Of a stretch of 64,000 nucleotides of DNA, positions 22,511 through 34,929 are shown piece by piece. The translations under genes were made by a program, and so were the position numbers. Source of the stretch: Abelmoschus esculentus (taxonomy: Eukaryota > Streptophyta > Magnoliopsida > Malvales > Malvaceae); assembly GCA_035048815.1 (NCBI GenBank), contig JAUCBN010000021.1:3379501-3443500 (forward strand). Reading direction: 5' to 3'. The notes beneath the pieces are model-generated. The model was not told where the DNA came from, did not search any database, and saw nothing but the letters and a program-made list of their open reading frames with translations. Positions within the stretch are counted from its first letter, which is position 1. Each line of letters starts with the position of its first letter.

Positions 22511-25010
22511 CATGTCACTTATATCAGTATCTCATTGCAATGAATATCGATATAAATTGAACAATAAAATAGTATCCATCTCTCAGTTCATCAAGTGAAA
22601 TAATTTTCTTAAAACCCAAAATATTGAGTATCGATATTGTCTCCTCGCGTACCAATACTAAAGCTGAAAAATAGCTTTTTAAAGAGTTAGAAAATTGTTT
22701 TTCATGCTTTCAACTTATAACCGTTAACCTCCAAACTCGATCGTATATCTTATAGAAATATTTAGGATGGTTTACTACCGTTTTACAAGTTATTATTACC
22801 AAATATAGATTATGACATTAAATAGGGTCTCAAGCATTCAACACCCCAAAACAATCATGCATATCAAATTTAAAGGGAAAAATCAAAATCGATGAAAAAA
22901 TATAGAATTTCTAAGCCTTCACCAATTTAATATTTAATTTAAAAAATTAAGAATTTAAGAATTTTTTAATTTTTAATAATATTAAAATTGGATAATTAAT
23001 TTGTTTAAATTTAAAGTTAATTTATTTATTTATTTGAATAAAATTAGATAAATAATTTTATTTTTAAGTTAAGCTTTTATAAATATAATATATAAAAATT
23101 GATTAATAAATTGTTGTAAATATCTTTTGGTACCTAATTGTTTTAAAAATAAGAAAAGTGAAATCTATCAAAAAAAATCAAAATATTATTCATTTTTCTA
23201 AAAAATCCCATAAATTTAATAAAAATAAAAAAAATATTTTTTAAAAAAATATTAAAAATAAACTAATATAAAAAAATTAACTGTATTAAAGGTTTAAGAA
23301 TGATAAAAATATAATTAAAAAATGTTCATAAAGTATTAAAAATTTTAACATTTTCATTGAAATTTTTTAATTAGTCAGTCCGAATATTACCATCCATTAA
23401 ACAAATATTTAGTGGAATCAATATTGTATTAAAGTAATAATAATAATAAATTATTTCTCTTATCTTCTTCAAATTGATTCTCATTAATATTTGATGCGAA
23501 AATCAAAGAAAAAAATTTGATTTTTACTATTTAGTGGAATCAATATTGTATTAAATGAATATTATCATATTCATATGACATGTCACCATTATTAAATTTT
23601 TAATGGTCAAATTACTATAATAGTTAAAAAATAAGCTATTTATTAAAAAGATATAGGTTAAGAGTTAAATTTATCCTAAAAAAAGAATAAAGACCAAAAT
23701 GATAAAAATTATAAATGTTAAGAGTTAAAATTATCTTTATACCAATAATTAATTATACATACCGACACATATTAGTAGTACATAACATTTACTCTAAAAT
23801 TCTTAATATATATAATTTGTTATCTATCTTCCTTCCTTTAAACGTCTTCATAAATAATACCAAAAATATATATGACTTGATGATAAATAATTTGATAATT
23901 ATCAGAGTTGTTGCAACCAAAATTTATATTCTCCAATTACAAAAAGGATTTATTTTACTATATTAGTATGGCTTAAATTCGGTAAGTTATTAAATTAAAA
24001 TGTATTAATTTGTAATTTTAAATAATTTGAACAGGTAGAATATTTTAAGATTATAATTTGATTTTATTTATCGAAAAATCCTTGTGTAAATATATATTTA
24101 TTTAATGCTATACATGGCATGATCTTAGGAAATAGAACTGCAGATTTCTTACATTAAAAAATTGATTTATAGATTTTAATAGTTATTTAATCGGATTAAT
24201 TGGTATGACCTTATGAAATATCTCGGGTTGTTAATTGAGTTGAGCAACTCGCAAGTAGTTTAAGTTTGATTTGATAAAAATTCGATCAATATTTGATTTT
24301 AGTCGAGTAACAAGTTTAGGAACTAATCATTAATAATATAATTTTAAAAATGGGTTTTTTATGATTAATTCTTAGAATTTTATGTATTTACTGAACTTAA
24401 CGAAAACGAGTTTTTTTAACGAGTACAAGTAAAATCTTTATGTAAAGTTTATTGAATATTGAATCAAATCAAATTAAGTATAAATTAAATAATTTCCAAT
24501 TTAAATCGAATATTACTCTACTCATCATCCCAAGATAAAGTGTGACTTACACGGGTTAAACATCTTGCATCGACAACTGCCCAATCCATGCATAGGTCCA
24601 CCGACGGTGACGAATGGATTATATCCATTCGTCCCACAAATAATGTCTTTTTTATTAAATTTTTAAAGTTAAATTTTTTAAATTTAACTATAATTATATT
24701 AAATATTTTAAATAATTAAATTTTATAATATATATTTAAATATATTTGATTAGATGTTTCTAAAATATATTTTTATATTTTTATCAATAATAAATTTTAA
24801 ACAACCATTAATCAAAGTTTAAAAAATTTAACCCTAAAAAAATAATAAAGGACATTATTTTAAAACAGAGAGAGTATAATTTTAAATTTATATAAAAAAA
24901 TTATTTATTAAAATTATAAAATTTTAAAAATATAAAAAATTAAAATTATGTAAAAATTTAAAATTTTTAAAGGTACGAGGTGAGGTTCTTCTCCCAAAGC
25001 CTATAATTCG
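22511..25010. other. AT-rich intergenic DNA with one MULE-family arm
   Basis: No genes. 23575-23750 matches the right arm of the element at 46054-46815 (AAAAATAAGCTATTT, AAAGATATAGGTTAAG). A 27-bp direct repeat containing TTAGTGGAATCAATATTGTA occurs near 23410 and 23533. 24180-24530 resembles a decayed GAGTTGAGCAACTCG-type MITE. The rest is low-complexity. Confidence 0.5.
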
Positions 25011-25020
25011 TATATAAATA
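25011..25020 (+). promoter_or_regulatory. TATA box of the NPF gene
   Basis: TATATAAATA lies 74 bp upstream of the chosen ATG at 25094, a normal plant TATA-to-start distance with a short leader. Confidence 0.6.
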
Positions 25021-25093
25021 AGACGATTCGTCCTTAAGACGACCCACCATTTCAGTTGTTTAGCCAAATTTCTTATACTCCGACTGAGTCTCC

Positions 25094-28000
25094 ATGGACA
25101 GCTCAGTTGCTCCGGTCGCCATCGACAATGACCAGAGAAATCTCAGCAACATCTCTTCTCAGACGAAACACTCGAAAGGAGGATGGAGCGCCGCCATTTT
25201 TGTCATCTGTAAGACATCTTTTCTCCTCGTTGTTGTTTTACACTTTTGTTCGACACGTGTTTGATGAAATTACCATCCTTGATTCACGCAGTTGTCGAGA
25301 TGGCTGAGCGATTCGCTTTCTATGGTTTGGCTGGAAACCTGATCACATACCTTACGAACAATCTCGGCGAACCGATGACCGTCGCTGCTAAGAACGTCAA
25401 CACGTGGGTCGGGGTCTCCTCCATCTTCCCTTTGATCGGAGCGTTCATCGCCGATTCGTACCTCGGTCGCTTCAAGACCATCTTAGCCTCCTCCTTGATC
25501 TACTTCTTGGTAACATCATCGTTTCCGATCGAGTTGTGTTTATCGCGGTTCTAGATATGTTTATCTTTTCAACAACAACAATTGTTGGTGTTGGTGTTAC
25601 AGGGGATGGTGTTATTGAGCTTATCTGTGTCTGTAATCCCTATGCATTTTCGGAAAGCAGTGTTCTTCTCCGCCCTTTACGTTTTAGCCATCGGCGAAGG
25701 TGGCCATAAGCCGTGCGTTCAGACCTTCGCCGCCGATCAGTTCGATGAGAATAATCCCCAAGAAAAATCTGCTAAAAGCTCATTCTTTAACTGGTGGTAC
25801 CTTGGAATCGTTACAGGAGCCTCGGTCGCCATTGTTGTTGTTATCTATCTCCAGGTGAGTTCAAATAATTCATATGATTCTCCTCAAAGGTCAAACTCTG
25901 GTTTTAGTCCCTCTATGATTCTGAAATTTATGATTCAGTCCCTAACTTAATTTAGTTCTTCTTTTATAATTGAATATGTTAATTTAAGTAATTAAAACAA
26001 TTTACTATTCTAGTTAAAATGAATCAACCAATGATAATATAAAAAACAGTGGACCGGGTTATGAATAATTAAAGTATAAGGGCTAACTATCAGATTTAAC
26101 AATAATAAAGGGCCATCAATAATAATTTAACCTTTGTAAATCCCTTCTATTATCCGTTACTTTTCTCTTACATAATCATGATGATTTTAACGTAAAAATG
26201 ATATCATTTTTATATAATTAGTTTAAATTTAATTTAGTCAAAATATAAAATAATTTTTTTATTTATATTTAAAGAGTTTTTTAATAATATCACGATAATA
26301 ATATTTTTTTATTAATAGAAAAAAATTATAATAACATATTGTTTAAAATATTTCCATAGGATAATGTTGGTTGGGCAGCAGGATTTGCGGTATTATCTGG
26401 GTCACTCGCGGTGGCATTGGCTGTGTTTTTAATCGGAATTAAGAGATACCGAAAACAACGGCCGACGGGGAGCCCCTTTACCATGATGGCTCGGGTCTTT
26501 GTCGCCGCCGCAAAGAAGTGGCGCGTGAGTGAAACCGACGATGGTAGGGGAATTTGTTACGAGGATGATAGAATCAGTGGGAAACATAATTTGGTCCGTA
26601 CCAAACAGTTCAGGTAAATTCTTTGATATAATTAAAATATTAATATTTAATACATATTTAGTAAAATATTTAATTGAACAAGTATTATTTAAATATTTTT
26701 ATATATCTTAAACTTTAAAATCAAAATCTTAAATCTTAAATTTTTAATGTTATATATTTTTTATTCGTATCGGTTAATTATTTTTTAATTCAATCGAAAG
26801 TTAAGAAATATTTTTTCTATTCTAAATATATTTATAAACAATAAAAAACAAATATTTTCACATTTTAGAATAAAAAATAACAAAGTTGGCAATAATTGAA
26901 TTTCAGAAGGAAGGAAAACATCATATTCAAGTAATTTGTTTCTCATTCAAGTTTGTTTAAAAATGGTAAATTTACAAGTGGGTCCCTGAGATGTTTGGAT
27001 TTATTTGAATTAGACAATTATTCTCTATAAAGCAATTTATATAAATATTTGGATTTTTTTACAAATTGAGAATTAAATTATTGGTGTTCATTTTTTTTTG
27101 TTAATCACTCATGTGAATTCTAAAAGTTTTATTATATTTATATAAAAAAGTTTATTAAAGAGAATAAAAGGATGATATGGGTTTAATTTGCTAGAATGGG
27201 TTATTTTTTTATTTTGGTGATAGAAAAAAAATTACAAATGAAATATTAATGTGTCGTATTATAATATTTTTGTATGATTTTTTAGAATATTTATTTATTT
27301 ATTTTTAAAAAATAAAAAATAAAATTTATAAAAAAAATATTTTTAACAAAACTATAAATTTAACATGATAGAACTGTAGTGTATCAAGTGTGAGTAATAT
27401 CTAAAGAAAAATTGTCAAGATTTAATGGTCAAAACTGGTCATTTGACTTAATTGATTTAATTTTCCTGGTTTAAAGACTTAATTGAGTGGAAAAAAATTA
27501 GGGACATAACTATTTTTTTTTCCAAATTTCAAGGATTTCTTACCTTATTAAGCCTAAATTTATTTTAAATTTTTTTATTAAATATTTTTATTTGTGTTCG
27601 ATTATTTTCAAGTTCAAGTCAAGTTTTGGTCATTAAGACTTGAGTCATTTCCAATTCAAGTCACTTAGGTTAAACTTATTAACATTTTATTATCCATATC
27701 AGATTGTATCGAAATTGAATCTGAATTAATTTGATTAAGTTTTCGAATTTGAATCACAAAAAGTGCAATATATATATTGTTTCATTTATTTAAATTCGAA
27801 TTATTTACATTCTTCGGTGAAAATACAGATTTTTAGATAAGGCGATGATCATCGACAACGAGGATTGCTTGAGCAAGACCAAGGATCCATGGCGGCTATG
27901 TTCATTAAACCAAGTTGAAGAAGTAAAGCTTGTACTTCGCCTTATCCCCATATGGTTTGCTTGCTTAATGTTCAGTGCAGTGATAACTCAATTACACACA

Positions 28001-28711
28001 TTTTTCACCAAGCAAGGCAGCACAATGCTGAGATCAATAGGTCACAATTTCCAAGTTCCTCCGGCAGCACTCCAAAGCCTCGTTGGACTCACAATCCTCA
28101 TCGCCGTCCCGATTTATGATTGGGTTTTCGTTCCCATCGCTCGTAAAATAACCGGCCATCCCCGTGGAATCACAATGCTACAGAGAATCGGTGCCGGTCT
28201 ATTCGTTTCCATATTGAACATGGTTGTTGCAGGACTAGTAGAGACAGCCAGGGTAAACACCGCGAGCAAACATGGACTACTTGACACTCCAAAAGCTATA
28301 GTCCCGATGAGCATATGGTGGTTACTTCCTCAATACGTACTCACCGGAATCGGAGACTGCTTGACAGTCGTCGGATTACAAGAACTGTTTTACGACCAAA
28401 TGCCGGAAGAAATGAGAAGCATCGGAGCAGCTGCATATATAAGTGTAGTGGGAGTTGGGAGCTTTGTAAACACAGCTATAATCTCAGTGGTTCAAGCCAT
28501 TACTTCAAGTCATGGGACTGCATGGCTGGGAGATAATCTGAACCGTGCAAATCTCAATTACTTTTATTGGGTAATGGCAGGATTAAGTGGGGTTAATTTG
28601 TGTGTTTATATGTGGATTAGTAAGGGTTTTACGTATAAAAAAGTTGAAAATAGCGACCAAGGTAAGGGGAAAGAACTGGAAATGGGAGACTATTTGAAGG
28701 CAAAAGTATGA
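25094..28711 (+). CDS. NPF (NRT1/PTR) family transporter, NPF5-like, intact
   Basis: Five exons, 25094-25208, 25292-25509, 25603-25854, 26360-26613 and 27829-28711, all GT-AG, give 573 aa, the normal length for this proton-coupled nitrate/peptide/hormone transporter family. Seen in order: an acidic N terminus, the ExxER proton-coupling motif in FVEMAERFAFYG, GAFIADSYLGRF, the PTR2 signature around AADQFDE...FFNWWYLGI, YLQDNVGW, a long central loop, FTKQGSTM, GITMLQRIGAGLF, WWLLPQYVLTGIGD and FYDQMPEEMRS. About 12 membrane segments are expected. The PTR pattern is closest to what I recall of the NPF5 clade; the substrate cannot be inferred. The introns before exons 4 and 5 are long and AT-rich. 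A damaged paralogue follows 3.5 kb downstream in the same orientation. Confidence 0.95.
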
Positions 28712-29539
28712 AATTTGGTGCTATTTGGATGTAAAAATGCATGTTTAAGACTTGAATTATAAGTAGAATGATTAAACTAGTTTTAAGTAATTATTATTAC
28801 TGGTTTTACGTTGTTTTTAGAAAATACGGTAAAAAATTAATTTTAAAAAATGTTTTTAGATTGTTTGATTTAAAATATGAGTGTTTGATATTATTGTCAA
28901 AAAGTGTCTAAATGGATGAAATATTTATTTTAGACATTCATTTTGAAAATATGAAAGAATTGGTGATATAAATGAGTAAGGATACAAAAAGTTGATCCGA
29001 CCCAAAAACCCAACTAAAACCTATTTGAGTTAGAACTTGGTTTGATCTGAGGATGTGATGATCCAAAATCAATCTGTAATCGACTATTGTTGATCCGAAA
29101 TTGAGTAGTACCTATTACTTTAGCAATTGAACTCGACCTTAGGAGCTCGTAATTAATAAGGTACCGATCTCGGGCGCTCGTAAGGGTCGTTCTTTCGCAT
29201 AATCGACTGTCGAACCCAAATATTTTAAAAAGAATCATTGATTTATTTTATGGTGTCTGGCCTACGTAAGTGACTGGTGGCGACTCCAAGTTATTTTAAA
29301 ATTAAAATAATACACATTTTTAATAAGACCCTGATTTTCAAAAGGGTAAAATTTTGATTTTTCAAAATTAATTCGCCATGGTATTTTACACCTCGATTTT
29401 AAAATGATCGTGACAGCTTGACGATTCCACTGGAGAATTTTTTTGTGAGTCAGGCATAATAATTAATTACACGTGTAATTTTTGTATTTTAAGTAATAAT
29501 ATAATTTTCTTCAAGAGGTTATCGAATGGATTTTCCAAC
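28712..29539. mobile_element. Intergenic DNA with possible Tat/Ogre-type retroelement leader remnants
   Basis: GGTGGCGACTCCAAG near 29279 and GACGATTCCACTGGAGAA near 29421 resemble the TGGCGACTCCACTGGGGA motif near the primer-binding site of Tat/Ogre-like Gypsy elements. No polyprotein follows. Assignment rests on recalled motifs only. Confidence 0.35.
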
Positions 29540-30814
29540 GTGATGCATCAGCTCTCGACCCGAGCTTTCACCCTTGAATTGGAGATAGATGTGATCCAAC
29601 GTGATGCTCTCCAGCTCCGAGTTCGAATTTATGCCTACTTCGAGTATACTAACCTTACGCGTTGTGGGGGCCTACGCCTTCGTTGTAAGAGACCTATATT
29701 ACCGAATCGAGGTCTTGTTACAGTAGACGGTAACGACAGTTCGGGAATCCAACATCTAGATCCGAACTTACATGTATAGAGTAAAAACCTACCCCTATTA
29801 AAGCAAGACAATGACCATAAGATAAAACGATATGCTACCGAAATGACGTCAAATTAGGATTTCTCTGATTAAATTATTCTCTTGTTATTTTTAAGCAACA
29901 TAAATTGTTCTCTGGTTATTTTTTTCAATTTAAATTGTTTTTTCATGTTAATTAATTTTTATCTTTTAATTATTTTAGAGTTTTATGAAGCTATAAATAC
30001 TCGTGAAGCTTGAGAGAGGACCTTGTGCTTTGTTTTATTTGTTCTTGAGGTTTTTACTTTTATAAAAAATTTATTTTAAGTTTTAGCTGAAAGCTTTAGC
30101 AACAAATCAATTTTGATAGTGAGAATTGTAAAGTATTTAATATCTTCGGATCTTTATTTTAAATTTTCTGATCTAATGAAGGGAGAAGGATTGGGTTATT
30201 GAAGTACATTCGACTTCTTGAGATTTCACTAGCATATTGATTATTATAAGAAATTAAAATCAGAATTAGTTATTATAGAAATAACATTGTCTGAATTTTA
30301 CTTTTTTCGAATCTAAAATATTTGTTCTAATGAGGATAGTTGTCGACTAGATCAAATCTAAAACTAGATTTCAAGATTGAACTTGAGTGATCGGTTTACA
30401 ATAATAAAAATTGAGTCACAAGGATTGACCTTGTAGATTACTAATATGATTCTCGAAGTAAAAATCTTATTCGATGATCGGTTGAAAATGAGTTAAAGCG
30501 AATCTTGAGGTTTTTACTTAAACTAAATATTTTTCTTAAATTTACTATTACTATTATCTTTAGATATAAATTGTTATTTTTATTTTTATTTAAATTAAAC
30601 TCTCATTATAACCCCTCTTAATTTTCTCAATAAAGTCAGAATCAAAATCTCTTTACATCAAAAGCTCCTTAGTCCTTTTGAGATCGACTCTTCTTCTTCT
30701 TTTTCTTCTTCTTCTCTATTACTATGTTATTTATTTATTTATTTTATCTAAGATTAAGACATTTTATTTTGACACTTTACGATTCAGGTAAAAATTGACG
30801 TTATTGTCGGGGAC
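29540..30814 (+). mobile_element. Probable Athila-like Gypsy LTR end and primer-binding site (decayed)
   Basis: TTGACGTTATTGTCGGGGA at 30795-30813 differs from the tRNA-Asp-complementary TTGGCGCCGTTGCCGGGGA of Athila-type elements at five positions, all C-to-T or G-to-A. Upstream, CTATAAATAC near 29990 could be the LTR TATA box, and TTACGATTCA precedes the site as a possible LTR end. The left LTR border was not found. No intact gag or pol is present. Confidence 0.45.
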
Positions 30815-32111
30815 TTCAAAAAAATTACTAATATAGTTTATTTTGATTTATGACAAAGAAAATTCGGATAAATTAACTGATTATAAATTGGAAATTAAAA
30901 TGTTAGCTCGTAGACAACTCGTTATCAAGTCAAATATAGATTCTAATCAACATGATAATCTCAACCTATCTTTTTTCAAATCCGATCAATACCATGTTGA
31001 GAACAAGGGACCAAGCACTACTACAACCAAAATTAAACTCGGAGAGTATTCTATTCTCTCTCTCTTTTTACTTTATTTTGCACATATTGGGACAATACGA
31101 CTAAAGTGAGAGGTAAAATTAGTATTAAATTTTGATCGATTGAATTTAAATTTTTCTCTAATTTATGTATTAAAATTTGATTGTTTATCTATCTCATATT
31201 TTACACTATTCTTTGACTTTGTGAATTTTAATCTTGCTTTCGCTAGAATTTAAGAAACATGATAACAATTAGCATGACTAATTGATTTTTCATTAAATTT
31301 GTGATGTCTCATATATTTGTTAGTCGAAATATTAGCATGACTTTGTACAATTTAGTCTTTTATGTGAGTTTTGAGTCTAATGAACATATATTTTCTTTCT
31401 TGCTCTTTGTTCTTGACTGAGTGTGTCAACTAGTTTATTGCATTCCAGTAGGTGAGTGGATTTAAACAAAACTATTTTTTCTTTGATTTTCCTTTTGAAT
31501 TTTATTTTTTTATTTCTGTCTTTAAAAGTTTTACTTTTCTTTAGAGCTACCTTAGCCCAATAGGTATCATGTGAAACATTAAAAATTTGATTTTTTTATA
31601 AATTAATATAAAATAAAATTTAAAATAAAGTTACACAATATTAAATAAAAATTGATACTCCTTAAAAGGAAAACAGCGTCATTTAAAAGGAAATCACACA
31701 TATTATATGTTATTATTAACTTAAAAAATTCTTCCATATTTTTTTTAAATCTGATACCCTAAACTTTTCAATTCAACTGGCTCAATTTTTTTAATGGACT
31801 TATGGAAGATTAACCCTTACCAATGAGCACTATTTGATTTTAACTGAAATAATCGACTGGATCATTTTTTAGTTAATTGAAATATTAATTTTAAGTACGA
31901 TAAGTTAACGTTAAACTTTTTTTTTAATTTGATTATCGGTTAATTCAATTCGAAACAGATTAATTAATCAAATTAACTAAAATTATTATATATTCGACAT
32001 ATATATTTTGTTCACTAAACTATATTAATCGCTCAATCACTCTATTAGCATCACTGGTGTTCAAACCCGTGAGCTCTAAAAACAATAACCGTTCTTTTAG
32101 CCACTTGGTCA
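30815..32111. other. AT-rich DNA after the retroelement leader
   Basis: A chance-looking open stretch at 30843-31109 has no recognisable domain. GACAATACGACTAAAGTGAG near 31091 faintly recalls the GACAATG...AAGTTTGGGGG segment of Athila-like elements. No host gene seen. Confidence 0.35.
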
Positions 32112-32140
32112 ATTGCTCCGGTCGCCATCGACAATGACCC
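32112..32140 (+). pseudogene. Fragment of NPF exon 1 fused to NPF leader sequence
   Basis: TGCTCCGGTCGCCATCGACA plus the following AATGAC copies the start of NPF exon 1 (25110-25135), and is joined directly to CCACCAT...AGTTGTTTAGCCAAA, which corresponds to the NPF 5' leader (25043-25072). It lies about 45 bp before the pseudogene's own leader-to-ATG junction and matches the intact gene (GCTCCGG) rather than the pseudogene (GCTCCAG). Confidence 0.75.
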
Positions 32141-32184
32141 ACCATATGCATAGAGTTGTTTAGCCAAACTCCAACCGGATCTCC

Positions 32185-33982
32185 ATGGCTAGCTCAGTTG
32201 CTCCAGTCGCCATCGACAATGACCCCATAGATTCTAGCAAGCTCTCTTCTCAAAAGAAGCCCTCTACAGGAGGCTGGAACGCAGCCGTTTTTATCATCTT
32301 TAAGCAAATCTTTTCTCCCCATTTTTGTTTTTCCCTGCTCGTTTGATGAAATTGGCATCGTTGATTCATGCAGTTGTCGAGATGGCTGAGCGATTTTCTT
32401 TCTATGGTTTGGCTGGAAACCTGATCACATACCTCACGAATATTCTTGGAGAACCGATGACCGTTGCCGCCAAGAACGTCAATACTTGGATCGGGGTTTC
32501 CTCCATCTTCCCTTTGTTGGGAGCGTTCATCGCCGACTCGTACCTCGGTCGCTTCAAGACCATTCTAGCTGTCTCTGCGATCTACTTCTCGGTAACATCA
32601 TCTATTCCGGTTGAGTTGTGTTTATCGCGATTCTAGATATTCAACATTTTTCGATTTCACAGGGGATGGGGTTATTGAGCTTATCGGTGTCCGTAATCAC
32701 TATGTATTATCGAAGAGCTGTGTTCTTCACTGCGCTTTACGTTTTAGCCATAGGCGAAGGTGGCCATAAGCCATGTGAAAGTGGTGTTTGAGGTCGTGTA
32801 GGATAATGTTAGTTGGGCAGCATGTTTTGGGGTGTTATCAGTGGCACTGGCGGTGGCATTGGCAGTGTTTCTAACCGGAATCAAGAGGTACCGAAAGCAG
32901 GGACCAACGAGGAGCCCCTTCACCGCGGTGGCTCAGGTCTTTGTTGCTGCTGCAAAGAAGTGGCGCGTGAGTGAAACCCACGGTGGTAGGGGTATTTGTT
33001 ATGAGGATGATAGAATAAGTGGGAGACACAATTTGTCCCATACCGAACAGTTCACGTAAGTGTTCGGGTCACTTTAAGTTCTAGTCATTTTAGGCTTTGA
33101 GCCATTTTCATTTCAAGTCATTTATGTACGAGTTGTGGACTTTATATTATCCAAATCGGATTGTATTGAGGTTGAACCCGGATTTATAGGATCGAGATTT
33201 TAAAATTGAATCACAAGTATAACTTGTATAACGGTTTATTTATTCAAATTCGATTTAGTTACATTCTTCGGTAAAAATGCAGATTTTTGGACAAGGCAAT
33301 GATCATTGACAACAAGGATTACTTGAGCAATATCAAGGATCCACGGAGGCTATGTTCATTAAACCAAGTTGAAGCAGTAAAGCTTGTACTTCGCCTCATC
33401 CCAATATGGCTTGCTTGCTTAATGTTCAGTACCGTGATAACTCAATCACAAACATTTTTCACCAAGCAAGGCAGCACAATGTTAAGATCAATAGGTACCA
33501 AGTTCCAAGTTCCTCTGGCATCACTCCAAAGCCTCGTTGGCCTCGAAATCCTAATCATCATCCCTATCTACGATCAGATTTTTGTCCCCATCGCTCGTAA
33601 AATAACCGGCCATCCCCGTGGAATCACAATGCTACAAAGAATCGGTGCCGGTCTATTCGTTTCCATATTGAACATGGTTGTTGCAGGACTAGTAGAGACA
33701 GCCAGGGTAAACACTGCGAGCAAACATGGACTACTTGACACCCCAAAAGCTATAGTCCCGATGAGCATATGGCGGTTACTTCCTCAATACGTACTCACCG
33801 GAATCGGAGACTGCTTGACAGTCGTCGGATTACAAGAACTGTTCTACGACCAAATGCCGGAAGAAATGAGAAGCATCGGAGCAGCTGCATATATAAGTGT
33901 AGTGGGAGTTGGGAGCTTTGTAAACACAGCTATAATCTCAGTGGTTCAAGGCATGGGACTGCATGGCTGGGAGATAATCTGA
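32185..33982 (+). pseudogene. NPF5-like transporter pseudogene, tandem paralogue
   Basis: Exon counterparts: about 32185-32299, 32374-32591, 32663-32776, 32802-33055 and 33283-33982. Several defects are visible. The intron-1 donor GT is TT at 32300-32301. The end of exon 3, encoding the AADQFDE...FFNWWY signature, and the whole of intron 3 are deleted, leaving about 25 bp of unrelated filler and an in-frame TGA after GGHKPC. A 13-bp deletion after 33947 shifts the frame and ends the protein at GLHGWEII, losing the last membrane segment. The remaining coding sequence is about 88-89% identical to the intact neighbour, except that the last ~360 bp of shared exon 5 are nearly identical. A truncated transcript is possible; a working transporter is not. 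Confidence 0.92.
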
Positions 33983-34107
33983 ACCGTGCAAATCTCAATT
34001 ACTTTTATTGGGATAATCTGAACCGTGCAAATAAAAAAAACTTTTTTATTTTTGAGATAATCTGAACCGTGCAAATCTCAATTACTTCAAGCCATTACTT
34101 CAAGACG
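33960..34107 (+). repeat. Scrambled 3' end of the NPF pseudogene
   Basis: GATAATCTGAACCGTGCAAA occurs three times (from about 33973, 34012 and 34060), where the intact gene has it once (28531). The last copy is followed by CTCAATTACTTCAAGCCATTACTTCAAG, whose tail restores the sequence deleted from the pseudogene after 33947. Confidence 0.9.
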
Positions 34108-34924
34108 AAGACCTCACAATACTATGGAGTGAGAATCTCAAAAATAAAAAAGTTTTTTTTCACTCCAACTTAAGAAGGATGAAACTCGTATGTAAAGCTA
34201 AATTATAAAATATATATATAAATTCGTTAAAAAAATCTTTTATAAAAAGCATATAGATAAAAAATGGTGAAGGGATCATAAATTAATGAGTAAACTACAT
34301 TAAATATCGTTAAACTATTAACAATGACTCGAAAATGTTATTGGATTTAGAAAATATTTAAATCTAATTTTTAACTTGTTTATGTCACTCGGCAATTAAC
34401 TTTCAACGGAATCGTTAACTCAAAACAATATCGTTTTGGCACTGCTATTTTGAAACCTAATTTATCCCAAAACGATGTTTTATTGGAGAAAAAATAATAA
34501 AACTCATGAAATTATTTATATATTAAATTGTTTATAGTATTATTTATTTCATAAAATAACTTAAATTAATCTCAAGTGTAGTTTGACATATATTATTCTA
34601 CTACATGACATTTTTTTAAAACGTATTATTTTAATATCTCGAATAAAAAAAATAAATGATAAGATATTATCTTATCTTTAAATTTGAATATTATTTTGAC
34701 ATACGATTAATGTATCTCAAACGCCGCAAAAAAAATCAAAAATCTGTCATAAAAAAATTAAATTTTCACAAATCTTAACTCGTCTTTACTCAATCGAATT
34801 ATGATTTATTTTAACTGAGTTTATTTGATTCCATTATCATTAATTTCTTAGCAATTTATGATTACTTGCCATAAAAGGAAATATGGAAGAAGTTGTATAT
34901 TGGTATTTAGTTGGGGGATGAGTC
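34108..34924. other. AT-rich intergenic DNA
   Basis: No gene. A patch at 34285-34450 (GAGTAAACTACATTAAATAT, then GGCAATTAACTTTCAACGG) resembles a decayed dispersed repeat, also hinted at around 40850-41200. Confidence 0.4.
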
Positions 34925-34929
34925 TACTA

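Noticed and set aside
25056..25307. Alternative frame over NPF exon 1
   Set aside because: The +1 frame from 25094 splices cleanly into the conserved FVEMAER exon; the other frame does not.
30843..31109. 88-codon open frame after the Athila-like primer site as a gag gene
   Set aside because: No gag motifs; composition like the non-coding flanks.
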